Origin: JAUXFS01 sp963772635
GTDB taxonomy: Bacteria; Pseudomonadota; Alphaproteobacteria; Rhodospirillales; Defluviicoccaceae
Assembly: GCA_963772635.1 (NCBI GenBank)
Contig: CAVYYK010000044.1
Coordinates: 124,001 to 188,000 of the forward strand
Reading direction: 5' to 3'
DNA: 64,000 nt
Below the pieces are notes generated by a model. That model saw only the letters and a program-made list of their open reading frames with translations, was not told where the DNA came from and made no database searches. Below are positions 37,664-46,349 of this stretch, piece after piece. Position 1 is the stretch's first letter, and every line of letters begins with the position of its first letter. The position numbers were made by a program, and so were the translations under genes.

Positions 37664-38845
37664 CTACATGCCCTTGAGCTTGCGTTTGCCGGCGGCGTAC
37701 TCGCTGTCTTCCCACACCGTCCACTTGCCGTCCTGGATCACGTACTTGGTGATCAGGGCGACGGTGTTCTGGCCGTGGTCGTCGAAGCTGATCTCGCCGA
37801 CGATGGAGTCCACGCCCTTTACATTTTCGAGGGCGTCGCGGACCTTCTTGCGGTCGGGGCCGACCGCTTCGATGGTGTCGAGGATCAGGCTCATCGCCGC
37901 GAACGCGAACGCGCCGTAGGCCTCCGGCGGATCGGCATAACCGGCGGCGGCGTATTTCTCCAGGAAGAACTGGCCGCCCGGCAGCTTCTCCGTGGGCGCG
38001 CCTTCACGGAAGGCCAGTACGCCCTCGGCGAGGTCGCCGGCGCCCTCGATGAATGCGTCCGAGACGATGCCGGAGGTGCCCTCGAACTGGGACTCGACGC
38101 CGAGCTTGTCCATCTGGGCGCGGATGCGGACGCCGATCGGGGTCAGGCCGCCGAAATAGATCACGTCGGGGTTGAGCGACTTGATCTTGGTGAGCTCGGC
38201 GGTGAAGTCCTGCTGGTCGGCGGTGACGCCGAAGGTGGCGACGATCTCACCGCCGTTCTTGGTCACGGCCTCGCTGAAGTACTTGTTGTGGCCCTTGCCG
38301 TAGTCGGTGGTGTCGTGGATGATCGCCCAGGTCTTGTAACCGAGATCGGTCATGAACTTGGCCGCGGTCTCGTTCTGGTTGATCATCGTGCCGTTGACCC
38401 GGTGCACCTCCTTGTAGTCGTTGCCGTAGGTGATGTCGGGCAGCACCGCGCCCCAGACGATGACCGGCAGGCCGAACTTGTGGTAGACGTCGACCGTGGC
38501 GATGGCTACCGCCGAGCAGTAGTGGGTGGCCGCGGCGATCACCTCCTTGTCGGCGGCCAGCTTGGTCGCCGCCTGGACGCCGATGTTGGGTTTACACTCG
38601 TCGTCGAGCGCCACCATCTCGTACTCGTACTTGGCGCTCGGGTCGGCGTTCCTCAGCTTCACCGCGAGATCGGCCGAGTTGCGCCCGCCGATGCCGTTGG
38701 CGGAGACGCCGCCGGTCAGCGGGCCGATGAAGCCGACCTTGACCATGTCCTTGGCGCTGGCCGCGGCCGAAGCCATCCCCAGTACCACCGCCAACGCAAG
38801 TACAGAGGCGCCCTTTGCCCAGCCTGATTTCGATGGTGTCCTCAT
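37664..38845 (-). CDS. livJ: Branched-chain amino acid type ABC transporter substrate-binding protein (LivJ/LivK)
   Basis: The periplasmic receptor has 393 residues. The signal peptide spans GASVLALAVVLGMASAAASA. The mature domain starts VKVGFIGPLTGGVSANGIGG and includes LDDECKPNIGVQAATKLAAD, THYCSAVAIATVDVY and YGKGHNKYFSEAVTKNGGEI. The family binds branched-chain amino acids, but many homologs bind other amino acids, amides or urea. The M20 deacylase in the operon suggests an N-acyl or derivatised amino acid. The gene is 91 bases downstream of the BNR-repeat gene. Confidence 0.92.
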   Translation of the reverse strand: MRTPSKSGWAKGASVLALAVVLGMASAAASAKDMVKVGFIGPLTGGVSANGIGGRNSADLAVKLRNADPSAKYEYEMVALDDECKPNIGVQAATKLAADKEVIAAATHYCSAVAIATVDVYHKFGLPVIVWGAVLPDITYGNDYKEVHRVNGTMINQNETAAKFMTDLGYKTWAIIHDTTDYGKGHNKYFSEAVTKNGGEIVATFGVTADQQDFTAELTKIKSLNPDVIYFGGLTPIGVRIRAQMDKLGVESQFEGTSGIVSDAFIEGAGDLAEGVLAFREGAPTEKLPGGQFFLEKYAAAGYADPPEAYGAFAFAAMSLILDTIEAVGPDRKKVRDALENVKGVDSIVGEISFDDHGQNTVALITKYVIQDGKWTVWEDSEYAAGKRKLKGM

Positions 38846-38936
38846 GTCTATTCCCTCCCCACGTTTATGTTTTGGCGAGCCACGATCGGCCCGCCCAAGA
38901 GTTTATACCACCCCGCACCCTGTTCAATCCCGAACC

Positions 38937-40020
38937 TTAGCCGAACGCGACCTGGGCGATGGGGGGCAGGTGGGCGCTGACCAGGATCCAGTGATCGCCA
39001 CCGTCTTCGCTGGTCCACAGATTGCCGGTGGTCGAGCCGATGGCGAGGCGGGCACCGCTGTCGTCGACGTCGAGGGCGTGCCGGTATATCAGATCATAGC
39101 TTCCGGTTGCCGGCAGCCCGTCGCCGAGGGACGCAAAGGTTTGGCCGCCGTCGGTCGTCCGCGTGACCACCAGGCGTCCGTCGACCGGCACCCGGCACTC
39201 GTCCTTGACCGCCGGCACGAACCACGCGGTCTCCGGGTCGCGCGGATGGGCGGCGACGGCGAAGCCGAACACCGACGGTTTCACCGACGTGATCTCGGTG
39301 AAGGTGGCGCCGCCGTCGGTCGAGCGGAAGATACCGTTGTGGTGCTGGCACCAGACGACGTCCGGATCGGCGGGGCAGTGGGACAACCGGTGCGGATCCT
39401 GGTTGGTCGGGTCGAGCGCCTTGTCCGGCGGCAGATAGTCTGACCGTAGGCCGAGGCCCGCCTGCCGCCAGGTGGCGCCGCCATCGTCGCTCTTCCACAC
39501 CCCGCCGCAGGAGATCGCGGCCGTCATCCGGCGGCGGTCGCGGGGATCGACGTGGATCGAATGGACGCCGGGAAGATCGTAGCCACCGCCGAACCATTGG
39601 CGGCGTTGCGGAACCGTCCACAGCCCTTCGACCAGCGACCAATTGCTCGCCGCGGTCGCCGCTGCGAAACAGGGCGGCGGTGAGGGTGCCCGCCCACAGC
39701 ACCCCCGGTTCGTCCGCGCCGCCGGCGGCGAGGGTCCAGATCATGTCGACGGTCGGGGCGGTCTCGGTCGGTTCCGGCTCGGGCGGAAAGGCGGGGGCGG
39801 GCAACTCGGTCCAGGTGTCGCCGCCGTCATCGGATCGATGCAGCTTGACCCCGAAATGACCGAGCCTGAGCGCGGCATAGAGCGTACCGTCGCGGCCGTC
39901 GGCCAGCACCGCGGTGACCGGCTCGCCGAGAAACGCCGGCGGCCCGGCGCTCCAGCTCGAACCCTGACGGCGGAAGCGAAACAACCCCTTGCGGGTGGCG
40001 ACGAGCAGACGATCGGCCAT
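38937..40020 (-). CDS. BNR/WD40-like beta-propeller protein, 'glycosyl hydrolase' or exo-sialidase-like (one frameshift)
   Basis: The N-terminal frame starts MADRLLVATRKGLFRFRRQG with repeated Asp-box motifs (LHRSDDGGDTWTELPA). After a break near 39630 the next frame continues GVWKSDDGGATWRQAGLGL, IFRSTDGGATFTEI, VTRTTDGGQTFASLGD and LWTSEDGGDHWILVSAHLPP. That is five S-x-D-x-G-x-T/H-W Asp boxes, giving a propeller of about 360 residues. No signal peptide is seen, so it is cytoplasmic. Sialidase activity is not supported by this alone. It starts three bases after the MoaD-like gene, an arrangement that implies a joint role. Confidence 0.8.
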
Positions 40021-40023
40021 CGA

Positions 40024-40293
40024 CTATCCTCCGGAAAGCGCCTGGAAGACGTAGATGTCGTCCTCCGGTGAGACGGTATCGCTCAAACCGATGCGGTCGG
40101 CGACGGGGTCCTCGTTGACATAGACGTTGACGTGCCGGCGCAACCGCCCGTGCTCGTCGACGAGATAGGACCGAAGTTGCGGGTTCCCGGCGAACACTTC
40201 GTCGAGCACCTCGCGGATCGTCCCTCCACCCACCCGGACCGGGGGACAGGTCAGGTGACGTTCGAGATTGGTTGTGAAGCTGATCCGTCCCAT
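40024..40293 (-). CDS. MoaD/ThiS family sulfur-carrier-like protein
   Basis: The protein of 89 residues has a beta-grasp pattern: ISFTTNLERHLTCPP, VREVLDEVF-type helix (IREVLDEVFAGNPQLRSYLV), HVNVYVNEDPV and ISPEDDIYVFQALSGG-like end (SPEDDIYVFQALSGG). The C-terminal Gly-Gly is the thiocarboxylation site of MoaD, ThiS and ubiquitin-like carriers. GAGAGG lies before ATG 40293. Moco or thiamine genes are absent. It is tightly coupled to the BNR protein, so it may be a sulfur donor for a different pathway. Confidence 0.85.
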   Translation of the reverse strand: MGRISFTTNLERHLTCPPVRVGGGTIREVLDEVFAGNPQLRSYLVDEHGRLRRHVNVYVNEDPVADRIGLSDTVSPEDDIYVFQALSGG

Positions 40294-40516
40294 GGCGGGC
40301 CTCTCTTCCCCAGCCGGTGAGATCTGGTAACGCCGGAAACCATTCGCAAGGCCGATTTGCGGCGTTCGAAACCCATATGCAAAGGAGGAGCAATCGCATA
40401 CGCTTTGCAGTCGGGAGGCTTTCAAATCGATCAAATGATCATCGTCGTCCAACATATCGGCAGCGCCGGCGAGCGGCACGAGACGGGCGAGGCGGCGACC
40501 AACGGCAAAGCGCGCC

Positions 40517-41610
40517 GTGAGCCGGATCGAGGTGAGCATCGCTGTCCAAGCTGTGGGGCGATACGCGGGCGGTGGACGACGTCAGCTTCACGGTGGAGGA
40601 GGGGACATTCGCGGTGCTGCTCGGTCCGTCGGGCTGCGGCAAGTCGACGACGCTCAGGCTGATCGCCGGGCTCGAGGAGGTGAGCGAAGGCACCGTCCGC
40701 ATCGCCGGCGAGGACGTCACCCGCAAGGACCCCGCCAGGCGGGGCGTCTCCATGGTGTTCCAGTCCTACGCGCTGTTTCCCCACCTCAGCGTCGCCGAGA
40801 ACATCGTTTTCGGGCTGAAGGTGCGCAGGGTTCCGGCGGCCGAGCGGGCCGAGCGGCTGAAGCGGGTGGCGGCCCTGGTCGGCCTCGAGGACTTGTTGCA
40901 CCGCAAGCCGGCGCAGCTTTCGGGCGGTCAGCGCCAGCGCGTCGCCCTCGCCCGGGCGATCGTCGCGGAGAACCCGATCTGCCTGATGGACGAGCCGCTT
41001 TCCAATCTGGACGCCAAGCTGCGGGTGGAGATGCGCGGCGAGATCCGCGCCCTGCAGCAGCGCCTCGGCATCACCATGGTCTACGTCACCCACGACCAGA
41101 TCGAGGCGATGAGCATGGCCGACCGGGTGATGCTGATGAATGCCGGCCGGCTCGAACAGGTCGGCGCGCCCCACGAGCTGTACGAGCGGCCGGCGACCGC
41201 GTTCGCCGCCCGGTTCGTCGGCACCCCGCCGATGAACCTGTTGCGGATGCGTCCGGCCGAGGGTGGCGGCGCCGTCGACGGCGATCCCGAAGGTCGGCCG
41301 ATCGCCCGCCGGGCCGGCTCGGGGTGGCACCTGGGGGTTCGGCCCGAGCACGTGGAGGTGTTGGCCAACGGTACGGCCGACGACCGGGGGCTTCGGTCGG
41401 TGATCACCGCCCTCGATTATCACGGCGCCGACACGGTGGTGACCCTCGGCATCGGCGCGCAGGATATTCAGGCGCGGGTGGCGGGACGGTTCGAGGAGCA
41501 GCCGGGCACGGCGGTGCGCGTTCGCTGGTCGGACCGCCATGCCCACGTGTTCGACGACAAGCGGACGCCGGCAGGACGAGACGCCCATGGACCTGCCGAA
41601 GCAGGCGTGA
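40517..41610 (+). CDS. ABC transporter ATPase of the UgpC/MalK type (two apparent frameshifts)
   Basis: The ATPase reads VSRIEVSI (from GTG 40517), then, after removing one base near 40541, LSKLWGDTRAVDDVSFTVEE, Walker A LGPSGCGKSTTLRLIAGLEE, signature QLSGGQRQRVALARAIV, Walker B CLMDEPLSNLDAKLR and the switch VYVTHDQIEAMSMADRV. A C-terminal TOBE-like domain includes WHLGVRPEHVEVLANGT. As read, the frame continues without a stop into the binding protein. Removing one base near 41574 gives a normal stop at 41608-41610. It drives the sugar or glycerol-phosphate-type importer encoded next. Confidence 0.86.
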
Positions 41611-41648
41611 TGCGAAATTTTAAGATTAACAAGGAAGGGAGAGCAGAG

Positions 41649-42929
41649 ATGTCAAATATTCTGAGAAAAACGGCGCTCGCCATGGCGCTGGCGATCGGCA
41701 TCGGCGGTCTCGCGGTGTCGGCCCAGGCCAAGACCGAGTTGACCATGTACTACCCGGTCGCCGTCGGCGGACCGTTGACCGCGATCGTCGACGGCTTGGT
41801 CGCCGGCTTCATGAAGGAGAACCCGGACATCCAGGTCAATGCCATCTACGCCGGCAACTACAACGACGCCCGCATCAAGGCGCTGGCGGCGCTGAAGAGC
41901 GGCCAGCCGGCGCAGCTTTCGGTGATGTTCTCCATCGACATCTACGAGCTGATCGAGCAGGGGGCGATCGTGCCGTTCGACGACATCGTCGAGACCGCCG
42001 ACGACAAGGCGTGGCTGAACTCGTTCTTCCCGGCGCTGATGGAGAACGGCCGCACCCAGGGCAAGACCTGGGGCATTCCGTTCCAGCGCTCGACCATCGT
42101 CATGTACTACAACAAGGACGCCTTCCGCGAGGCCGGGCTCGACCCGGAGATGCCGCCGGCGACCTGGGACGAGATGGTCGAAATGGGCAAGAAGCTGACC
42201 AAGGCCGGTGGCGAGCGCTGGGGGGTGATGATCCCGTCGACCGGCTATCCCTACTGGATGTTCGGCGCGCTTGCCATGCAGAACGGCGAGGTGCTGATGA
42301 ACGGCGACGGCAACCAGACCTTCTTCGACAAGCCGGGCGTCGTCGCGGCGCTGCAATACTGGCGCGATCTCGGCGCCAAGTACGGCGTCATGCCCGAGGG
42401 GACGATCGAGTGGGGGACGCTGCGCCAGAACTTTCTGGAGGGCAAGACCGCGATCATGTGGCACTCGACCGGCAACCTGACCGCGGTGAAGGACAACGCG
42501 AAGTTCGACTTCGGCGTCGCCATGCTGCCGGCCAGCGTGCGGCGCGGCACCCCCACCGGCGGCGGCAATTTCTACATCTTCAAGCAGACGACCCCAGACG
42601 AGCGGAAGGCGGCGCTGAAGCTGATCAAGTTCATGACCAGCCCGGAGAGCTCGGCCGAGTGGTCGATCAAGACCGGCTACATCGGCATCAGCCCGGCGGC
42701 CTACGAGACGCCGGCGCTCAAGGCCTACGTCGCCGAATTCCCGCCGGCGGCGGTCGCCCGCGACCAGCTGGAGTTCGCCACCGCCGAGCTGTCCACCTAT
42801 CAGACCGGCCGGGTGCGCAAACTGCTCGACGACGCCATCCAGTCGGCACTGACCGGCGCCAAGACGCCGGAGGCGGCGCTCACAGAGGCCCAGGCCCAGT
42901 CCGACCGGCTGTTGGCCGGGTATCGGTAA
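41649..42929 (+). CDS. ABC transporter extracellular substrate-binding protein (UgpB-like, family 1)
   Basis: The protein of 426 residues starts at ATG 41649 with GGAAGGGAG upstream. The signal peptide is SNILRKTALAMALAIGIGGL, cleaved after SAQA. The mature domain reads TMYYPVAVGGPLTAIVDGLV, FMKENPDIQVNAIYAGNYND and WGIPFQRSTIVMYYNKDAFR, with PTGGGNFYIFK later. The opening is close to UgpB, the sn-glycerol-3-phosphate receptor, but many relatives bind sugars. The open frame with the upstream ATPase is probably artefactual, given the separate signal peptide and ribosome binding site. Confidence 0.9.
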   Translation: MSNILRKTALAMALAIGIGGLAVSAQAKTELTMYYPVAVGGPLTAIVDGLVAGFMKENPDIQVNAIYAGNYNDARIKALAALKSGQPAQLSVMFSIDIYELIEQGAIVPFDDIVETADDKAWLNSFFPALMENGRTQGKTWGIPFQRSTIVMYYNKDAFREAGLDPEMPPATWDEMVEMGKKLTKAGGERWGVMIPSTGYPYWMFGALAMQNGEVLMNGDGNQTFFDKPGVVAALQYWRDLGAKYGVMPEGTIEWGTLRQNFLEGKTAIMWHSTGNLTAVKDNAKFDFGVAMLPASVRRGTPTGGGNFYIFKQTTPDERKAALKLIKFMTSPESSAEWSIKTGYIGISPAAYETPALKAYVAEFPPAAVARDQLEFATAELSTYQTGRVRKLLDDAIQSALTGAKTPEAALTEAQAQSDRLLAGYR

Positions 42930-42951
42930 TCGGCTGACGAGATGACGGGAC

Positions 42952-42972
42952 GGGGGCGTCGGCGGCGCCCCC
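42952..42972 (+). promoter_or_regulatory. Intercistronic GC hairpin after the Ugp-like binding protein
   Basis: GGGGGCG (42952-42958) pairs with CGCCCCC (42966-42972) around a 7-base loop. Additional GGGA/TCCC pairing outside extends it with a small mismatch. It begins about 22 bases past the stop and has no T-run. It parallels the hairpins after dctP and livJ. Confidence 0.6.
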
Positions 42973-43002
42973 GCCTCCCGTTTCGCACCGGACCAGACCG
43001 GC

Positions 43003-43881
43003 ATGACAAATTCGAGGATGAGGCACGTCTACGGCTGGCTGTTGCTGACGCCGGCGGCGATCCTGTTGATCGGCTTCACCCACTACCCGACCGTCGCCAC
43101 CCTGATCGATAGTTTCTTCTCGACCGGCACCGCGATCCGGCCGAGCCGTTTCGTCGGCATCGACAACTACCGGCTGATGGTCGACGACCCGATCTTCTGG
43201 AAGGTTCTCGGCAACAACCTGTGGTTCGCCCTCGGCACCATCCCGACCTCCGTCGCCCTTGCCATCGTCATGGCGCTGTGGGTCAACCGCCGGCTACCGG
43301 GACGGTCGATCGTGCGCATGGCCTACTTCACCCCGACGGTGCTGCCGATGATCGCCGTCGCCAACATCTGGCTGTTCTTCTACACCCCGGATATCGGCCT
43401 GATCGACCAGATCGCCGCGCTGTTCGGCCTGCCCGGCCACAACTGGCTGGGCGATCCCAACACGGTGCTCGGCGCGATCATCGTCATGACCATCTGGAAG
43501 GAGGCCGGGTTCTTCATGATCTTCTATCTGGCGGCGCTGCAGAACCTGCCGCCGGAGCTGGAGGAGGCGGCCAAGCTGGAGGGCGCCGGGCGCTGGTACT
43601 ACTTCCGCCGGGTGACGTTCCCTCTATTGATGCCGATCACGCTGTTCGTGCTGATCAACGCGGTGCTCAACTCGTTCAAGCTGGTCGATCACCTGTTCAT
43701 CCTGACCAAGGGCGGACCCGACAACGCCAGCAATTTGCTGCTCTACTATATCTACATCTCCGCCTTCTCGTTCTTCGACTCGGCCTACGCGGCGACCCTG
43801 ACCATGGTCCTTCTGGTGCTGCTGGCGGCCCTCGCAATCGCCCAGTTCGTGATCCTCGACAAGCGGATCCACTACCGATGA
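43003..43881 (+). CDS. ABC sugar-type transporter permease (UgpA/MalF-like)
   Basis: The permease of 292 residues has six helices and starts MTNSRMRHVYGWLLLTPAAI. The EAA loop ELEEAAKLEGAGRWYYFRRV contacts the ATPase. LILTKGGP-type FILTKGGPDNASNLLLYYIY near the C-terminus is typical of this permease family. Its stop overlaps the next start as ATGA. Confidence 0.93.
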   Translation: MTNSRMRHVYGWLLLTPAAILLIGFTHYPTVATLIDSFFSTGTAIRPSRFVGIDNYRLMVDDPIFWKVLGNNLWFALGTIPTSVALAIVMALWVNRRLPGRSIVRMAYFTPTVLPMIAVANIWLFFYTPDIGLIDQIAALFGLPGHNWLGDPNTVLGAIIVMTIWKEAGFFMIFYLAALQNLPPELEEAAKLEGAGRWYYFRRVTFPLLMPITLFVLINAVLNSFKLVDHLFILTKGGPDNASNLLLYYIYISAFSFFDSAYAATLTMVLLVLLAALAIAQFVILDKRIHYR

Positions 43882-44709
43882 ACGCGCGTGCCCTCGGCGG
43901 GCGGGGTTTCGGCTGGTGGCTGGAGACGGTGGCCGCCTGGGTGCTGGCGGCGCTGTGGCTGTCGCCGCTGCTCTACGCCTTCTGGGCGGCGTTCCATCCG
44001 CCCGAATTCGCCGTCCACTTCGTGCCGACGGCGCCGCTGACCCTGGCCAACTTCGCGACCGCCTGGGAGCAGGCGCCGTTCGCGCGGTATTACCTCAACA
44101 CCTTCATCATGGTGAGCATGCTGCTCGCCGCCCAGTTCGTGCTGTGCACGCTGGCGGCCTACGCCTTTGCCCGGTTCGACTTCTGGGGCCGCGAGGTCGC
44201 CTTCGCCCTGGTGCTGGTGCAGCTGATGGTGACGCCGGAAATCCTGATCGTCGAGAACTACACGACGATGAGCCGCCTCGGGCTGGTCGACACCATCACC
44301 GGCATCGCGCTGCCGTACATGGCCAGCGCCTTCGGCATCTTCCTGCTTCGCCAGGCGTTCAAGTCGACCCCGAAGGAGCTGGAGGACGCGGCCCGGGTCG
44401 AGGGTTGCGGCCTGATCGGGGTGCTGCTCCGGGTCTACGTGCCGCTGGCCAAGCCCACCTATCTCGCCTACGGCCTGGTCTCGGTCAGCCACCACTGGAA
44501 CAACTTCCTGTGGCCGCTGGTGATCACCAACTCGGTCACCACCCGGCCGCTGACCGTCGGCCTCGCCATCTTCGGCGCGCCGGAGTCCGGGCGTCGACTG
44601 GTCGATCATCTCCGCCGCCACCCTGATGGCGGTCGCCCCCCTGCTCCTCGCCTTCCTTCTGTTCCAGCGCCAGTTCGTCCAGTCGTTCATGCACGCCGGC
44701 ATCAAGTAG
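43878..44709 (+). CDS. ABC sugar-type transporter permease (UgpE/MalG-like; one frameshift)
   Basis: The permease begins MNARALGGRGFGWWLETVAA and has six helices, LCTLAAYAFARFDFWGREVA and the EAA loop ELEDAARVEGCGLIGVLLRV. The frame breaks near 44593, where an extra G in GGG would explain it. The correct end VDWSIISAATLMAVAPLLLA FLLF ends at TAG 44707-44709 with QSFMHAGIK. Total length is about 276 residues, normal for the family. It completes the importer. Confidence 0.87.
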
Positions 44710-44725
44710 CGCCCCTGGCAAGCCT

Positions 44726-45109
44726 TCAGAACGCGTGGGTGACGATCTCTCCGGTCATCGCGAAGGCGTCGCGGGTGTAGGCGATCGCTTTGGCTTCATC
44801 GAAGCCCTTGCAGGTGTAGAGGACGATCGAGAGGAAACCGGGACCGGTCCAGAAGTAGCCGGAGATGCCGCTGTCGATCAGCGGTACGAAGGCATCGTAA
44901 CCGGCGTTCTCGGCCTTTCCCGCGCCAGCGCCGGGGGCAAAAATCACCGGCTCGCCGTAGGTGCGCAAGTTCAGGTGACGGGCAACCTCGAGGAGGTAGT
45001 CGCGGATGATGCCCTCGTCGACCTGGCGGGTGAAATAGCCTTCGATCAACAGCCGCTGGCGGAAGATTTCCGGCGCGATCCGGTTGGCGGATGGTGTGGA
45101 CGTGGTCAT
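44726..45109 (-). CDS. AdoMet decarboxylase-like (SpeD/SpeH-like) protein, apparently lacking the pyruvoyl serine
   Basis: The protein has 127 residues. IRDYLLEVARHLNLRTYGEP, then GISGYFWTGP and VLYTCKGFDEAKAIAYTRDA F recall the AdoMet decarboxylase proenzyme pattern 'GiSG....eSHi.iHT.p..g...vD.ysCk.FD...a....F'. The segment that should hold the self-cleaving Ser and following His is shortened (SGYFWTGPGFLSIVLYTC), so no pyruvoyl cofactor is expected. It may be a catalytically dead homolog or bind nucleosides. It starts 4 bases after the patatin gene on the same strand. The homology is weak by eye. Confidence 0.5.
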   Translation of the reverse strand: MTTSTPSANRIAPEIFRQRLLIEGYFTRQVDEGIIRDYLLEVARHLNLRTYGEPVIFAPGAGAGKAENAGYDAFVPLIDSGISGYFWTGPGFLSIVLYTCKGFDEAKAIAYTRDAFAMTGEIVTHAF

Positions 45110-45113
45110 GGTC

Positions 45114-46349
45114 TCAAACGTACCCCCACTCCTTGAGGGCGGCGGCGGCCTGGCGTTCGCCGTCGGCGATCAGCTTGTCGATGAACTCGGTCTTGCGGTC
45201 GAGCTTGGACAGCGGCTCCAGCTTGCGGGCGAGAGCGGGGCTGATCCCGATCTCGCGGATCTCCACGTGTTTGTAGCCGTGATCGTCGCGGTTGTTGTCG
45301 ATCACGCCCTTGCGCAGCAAGTCGTTGATCTTGCGGATCGAGCGGATCTCGTGGGCGAGGGAGATGTTTCCCGCCAACTCGTTGCGGCGATCGTGGATGT
45401 CGGCGATGTCACGGGGCTCTTCGGTGCGCCGCCGCGGATTGATGCGGATGATCCAGATCTCGTCCGGGTTTTTGTCGGGGTGTTCCGGCGAATGGACATC
45501 GGGAAGGTCGTGGACCGGCGGGTTCTGGGAAAACAGGCCGTCCCAGTAGACCGCTCCGCCGACGGTCACCGCCCGCATCAGGGTGGGCAGCGCGGTGGAG
45601 GCGACCACCGTCTCGGCGGTGATGCCGTCCGTCGACCACATCACCGGATCCGCCGTGCTGGAGAACACCTTGAAGTCGCCGCCGAGGACGTCGACGGCGC
45701 CGATGTGCAGCGCCGGCAGGAAGCCTTTGGTCGCCGCGGCCGCCGCCGTTGCCGCGACGTCCTCGAAGTCCACGTAGGCCGTAAGCAGCTCCTTGATCGC
45801 CCGCTGTGCGTCCCATAGGCTCTGCAGCGTGTCCAGCGGCCGTCCGGTGCGGACGGCGGCCAATTCCACCAGGTTGGAAACGAAGTAGGGGTTGAGCTCC
45901 ACGTTGACGCCGAACGCCGGATTGGACATCCACGGGCCCACCAACTGTACCAGGTCGTTGCGGAGGCTGTCGAACAGCCGCGCCGTTGCCAACCGCGGGT
46001 CCCGGGTGCGCACGCTCTCGGCGAAGTCATGCAGCGCCTGGCGGGAGGAACGGGCGGCGTTGCCCTCCGGCCATTCCCGGGTCCAGAACTCCGAGAGCAG
46101 CGCCGCCGCCTCGGCCTTGCCGTCGATGGTCTGGCCGTTGCCCGCCGGATCGTTTTCGGGGCGGCCGTCCTGGATCAGCCCGTACCAGGCGAGAAGCGCG
46201 CAGATCGCGCCGCCCGAGGTGCCGCTCAACGCGACGATGTCGAACGGTTTCTTCGCAGGGGTTGCTCCGAGAATGGTCTTCAACACTCCTGCACTGAACG
46301 CGGTATGGCTGCCACCGCCCTGACAGGCAATCGCCACGCGTACCGTCAT
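45114..46349 (-). CDS. Patatin-like phospholipase
   Basis: The protein of 411 residues is a serine acyl hydrolase. It starts MTVRVAIACQGGGSHTAFSA with the oxyanion-hole Gly-rich loop, then VALSGTSGGAICALLAWYGL with the G-T-S-G-G nucleophile Ser. The catalytic Asp is in VYWDGLFSQNPPVHDLP, which has DGL instead of the common DGG/A. AAAGGA precedes ATG 46349. There is no signal peptide. It forms a two-gene unit with the AdoMet-decarboxylase-like gene; patatins in bacteria act in lipid turnover, effector biology or defence, but no cyclase or other defence partner is present here. Confidence 0.88.
   Translation of the reverse strand: MTVRVAIACQGGGSHTAFSAGVLKTILGATPAKKPFDIVALSGTSGGAICALLAWYGLIQDGRPENDPAGNGQTIDGKAEAAALLSEFWTREWPEGNAARSSRQALHDFAESVRTRDPRLATARLFDSLRNDLVQLVGPWMSNPAFGVNVELNPYFVSNLVELAAVRTGRPLDTLQSLWDAQRAIKELLTAYVDFEDVAATAAAAATKGFLPALHIGAVDVLGGDFKVFSSTADPVMWSTDGITAETVVASTALPTLMRAVTVGGAVYWDGLFSQNPPVHDLPDVHSPEHPDKNPDEIWIIRINPRRRTEEPRDIADIHDRRNELAGNISLAHEIRSIRKINDLLRKGVIDNNRDDHGYKHVEIREIGISPALARKLEPLSKLDRKTEFIDKLIADGERQAAAALKEWGYV

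Noticed and set aside
40436..40516. Short frame starting MIIVVQHIGSAGERHE that briefly recalls ribosomal protein L30
   Set aside because: Similarity ends after a few residues, there is no conserved L30 core, and the frame runs into the ATPase gene.
9029..44710. Programmed ribosomal frameshifting at the broken genes
   Set aside because: Breaks lack shared slippery heptamers or downstream structures and occur in many unrelated families.
43221..44780. 519-codon frame spanning both permease genes
   Set aside because: Only its second part is the UgpE-like protein; the first half is out-of-frame sequence of the UgpA-like gene.
44726..46349. Patatin gene as part of an anti-phage (CBASS-type) system
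   Set aside because: No cyclase, Cap2/Cap3 or other defence gene is adjacent.
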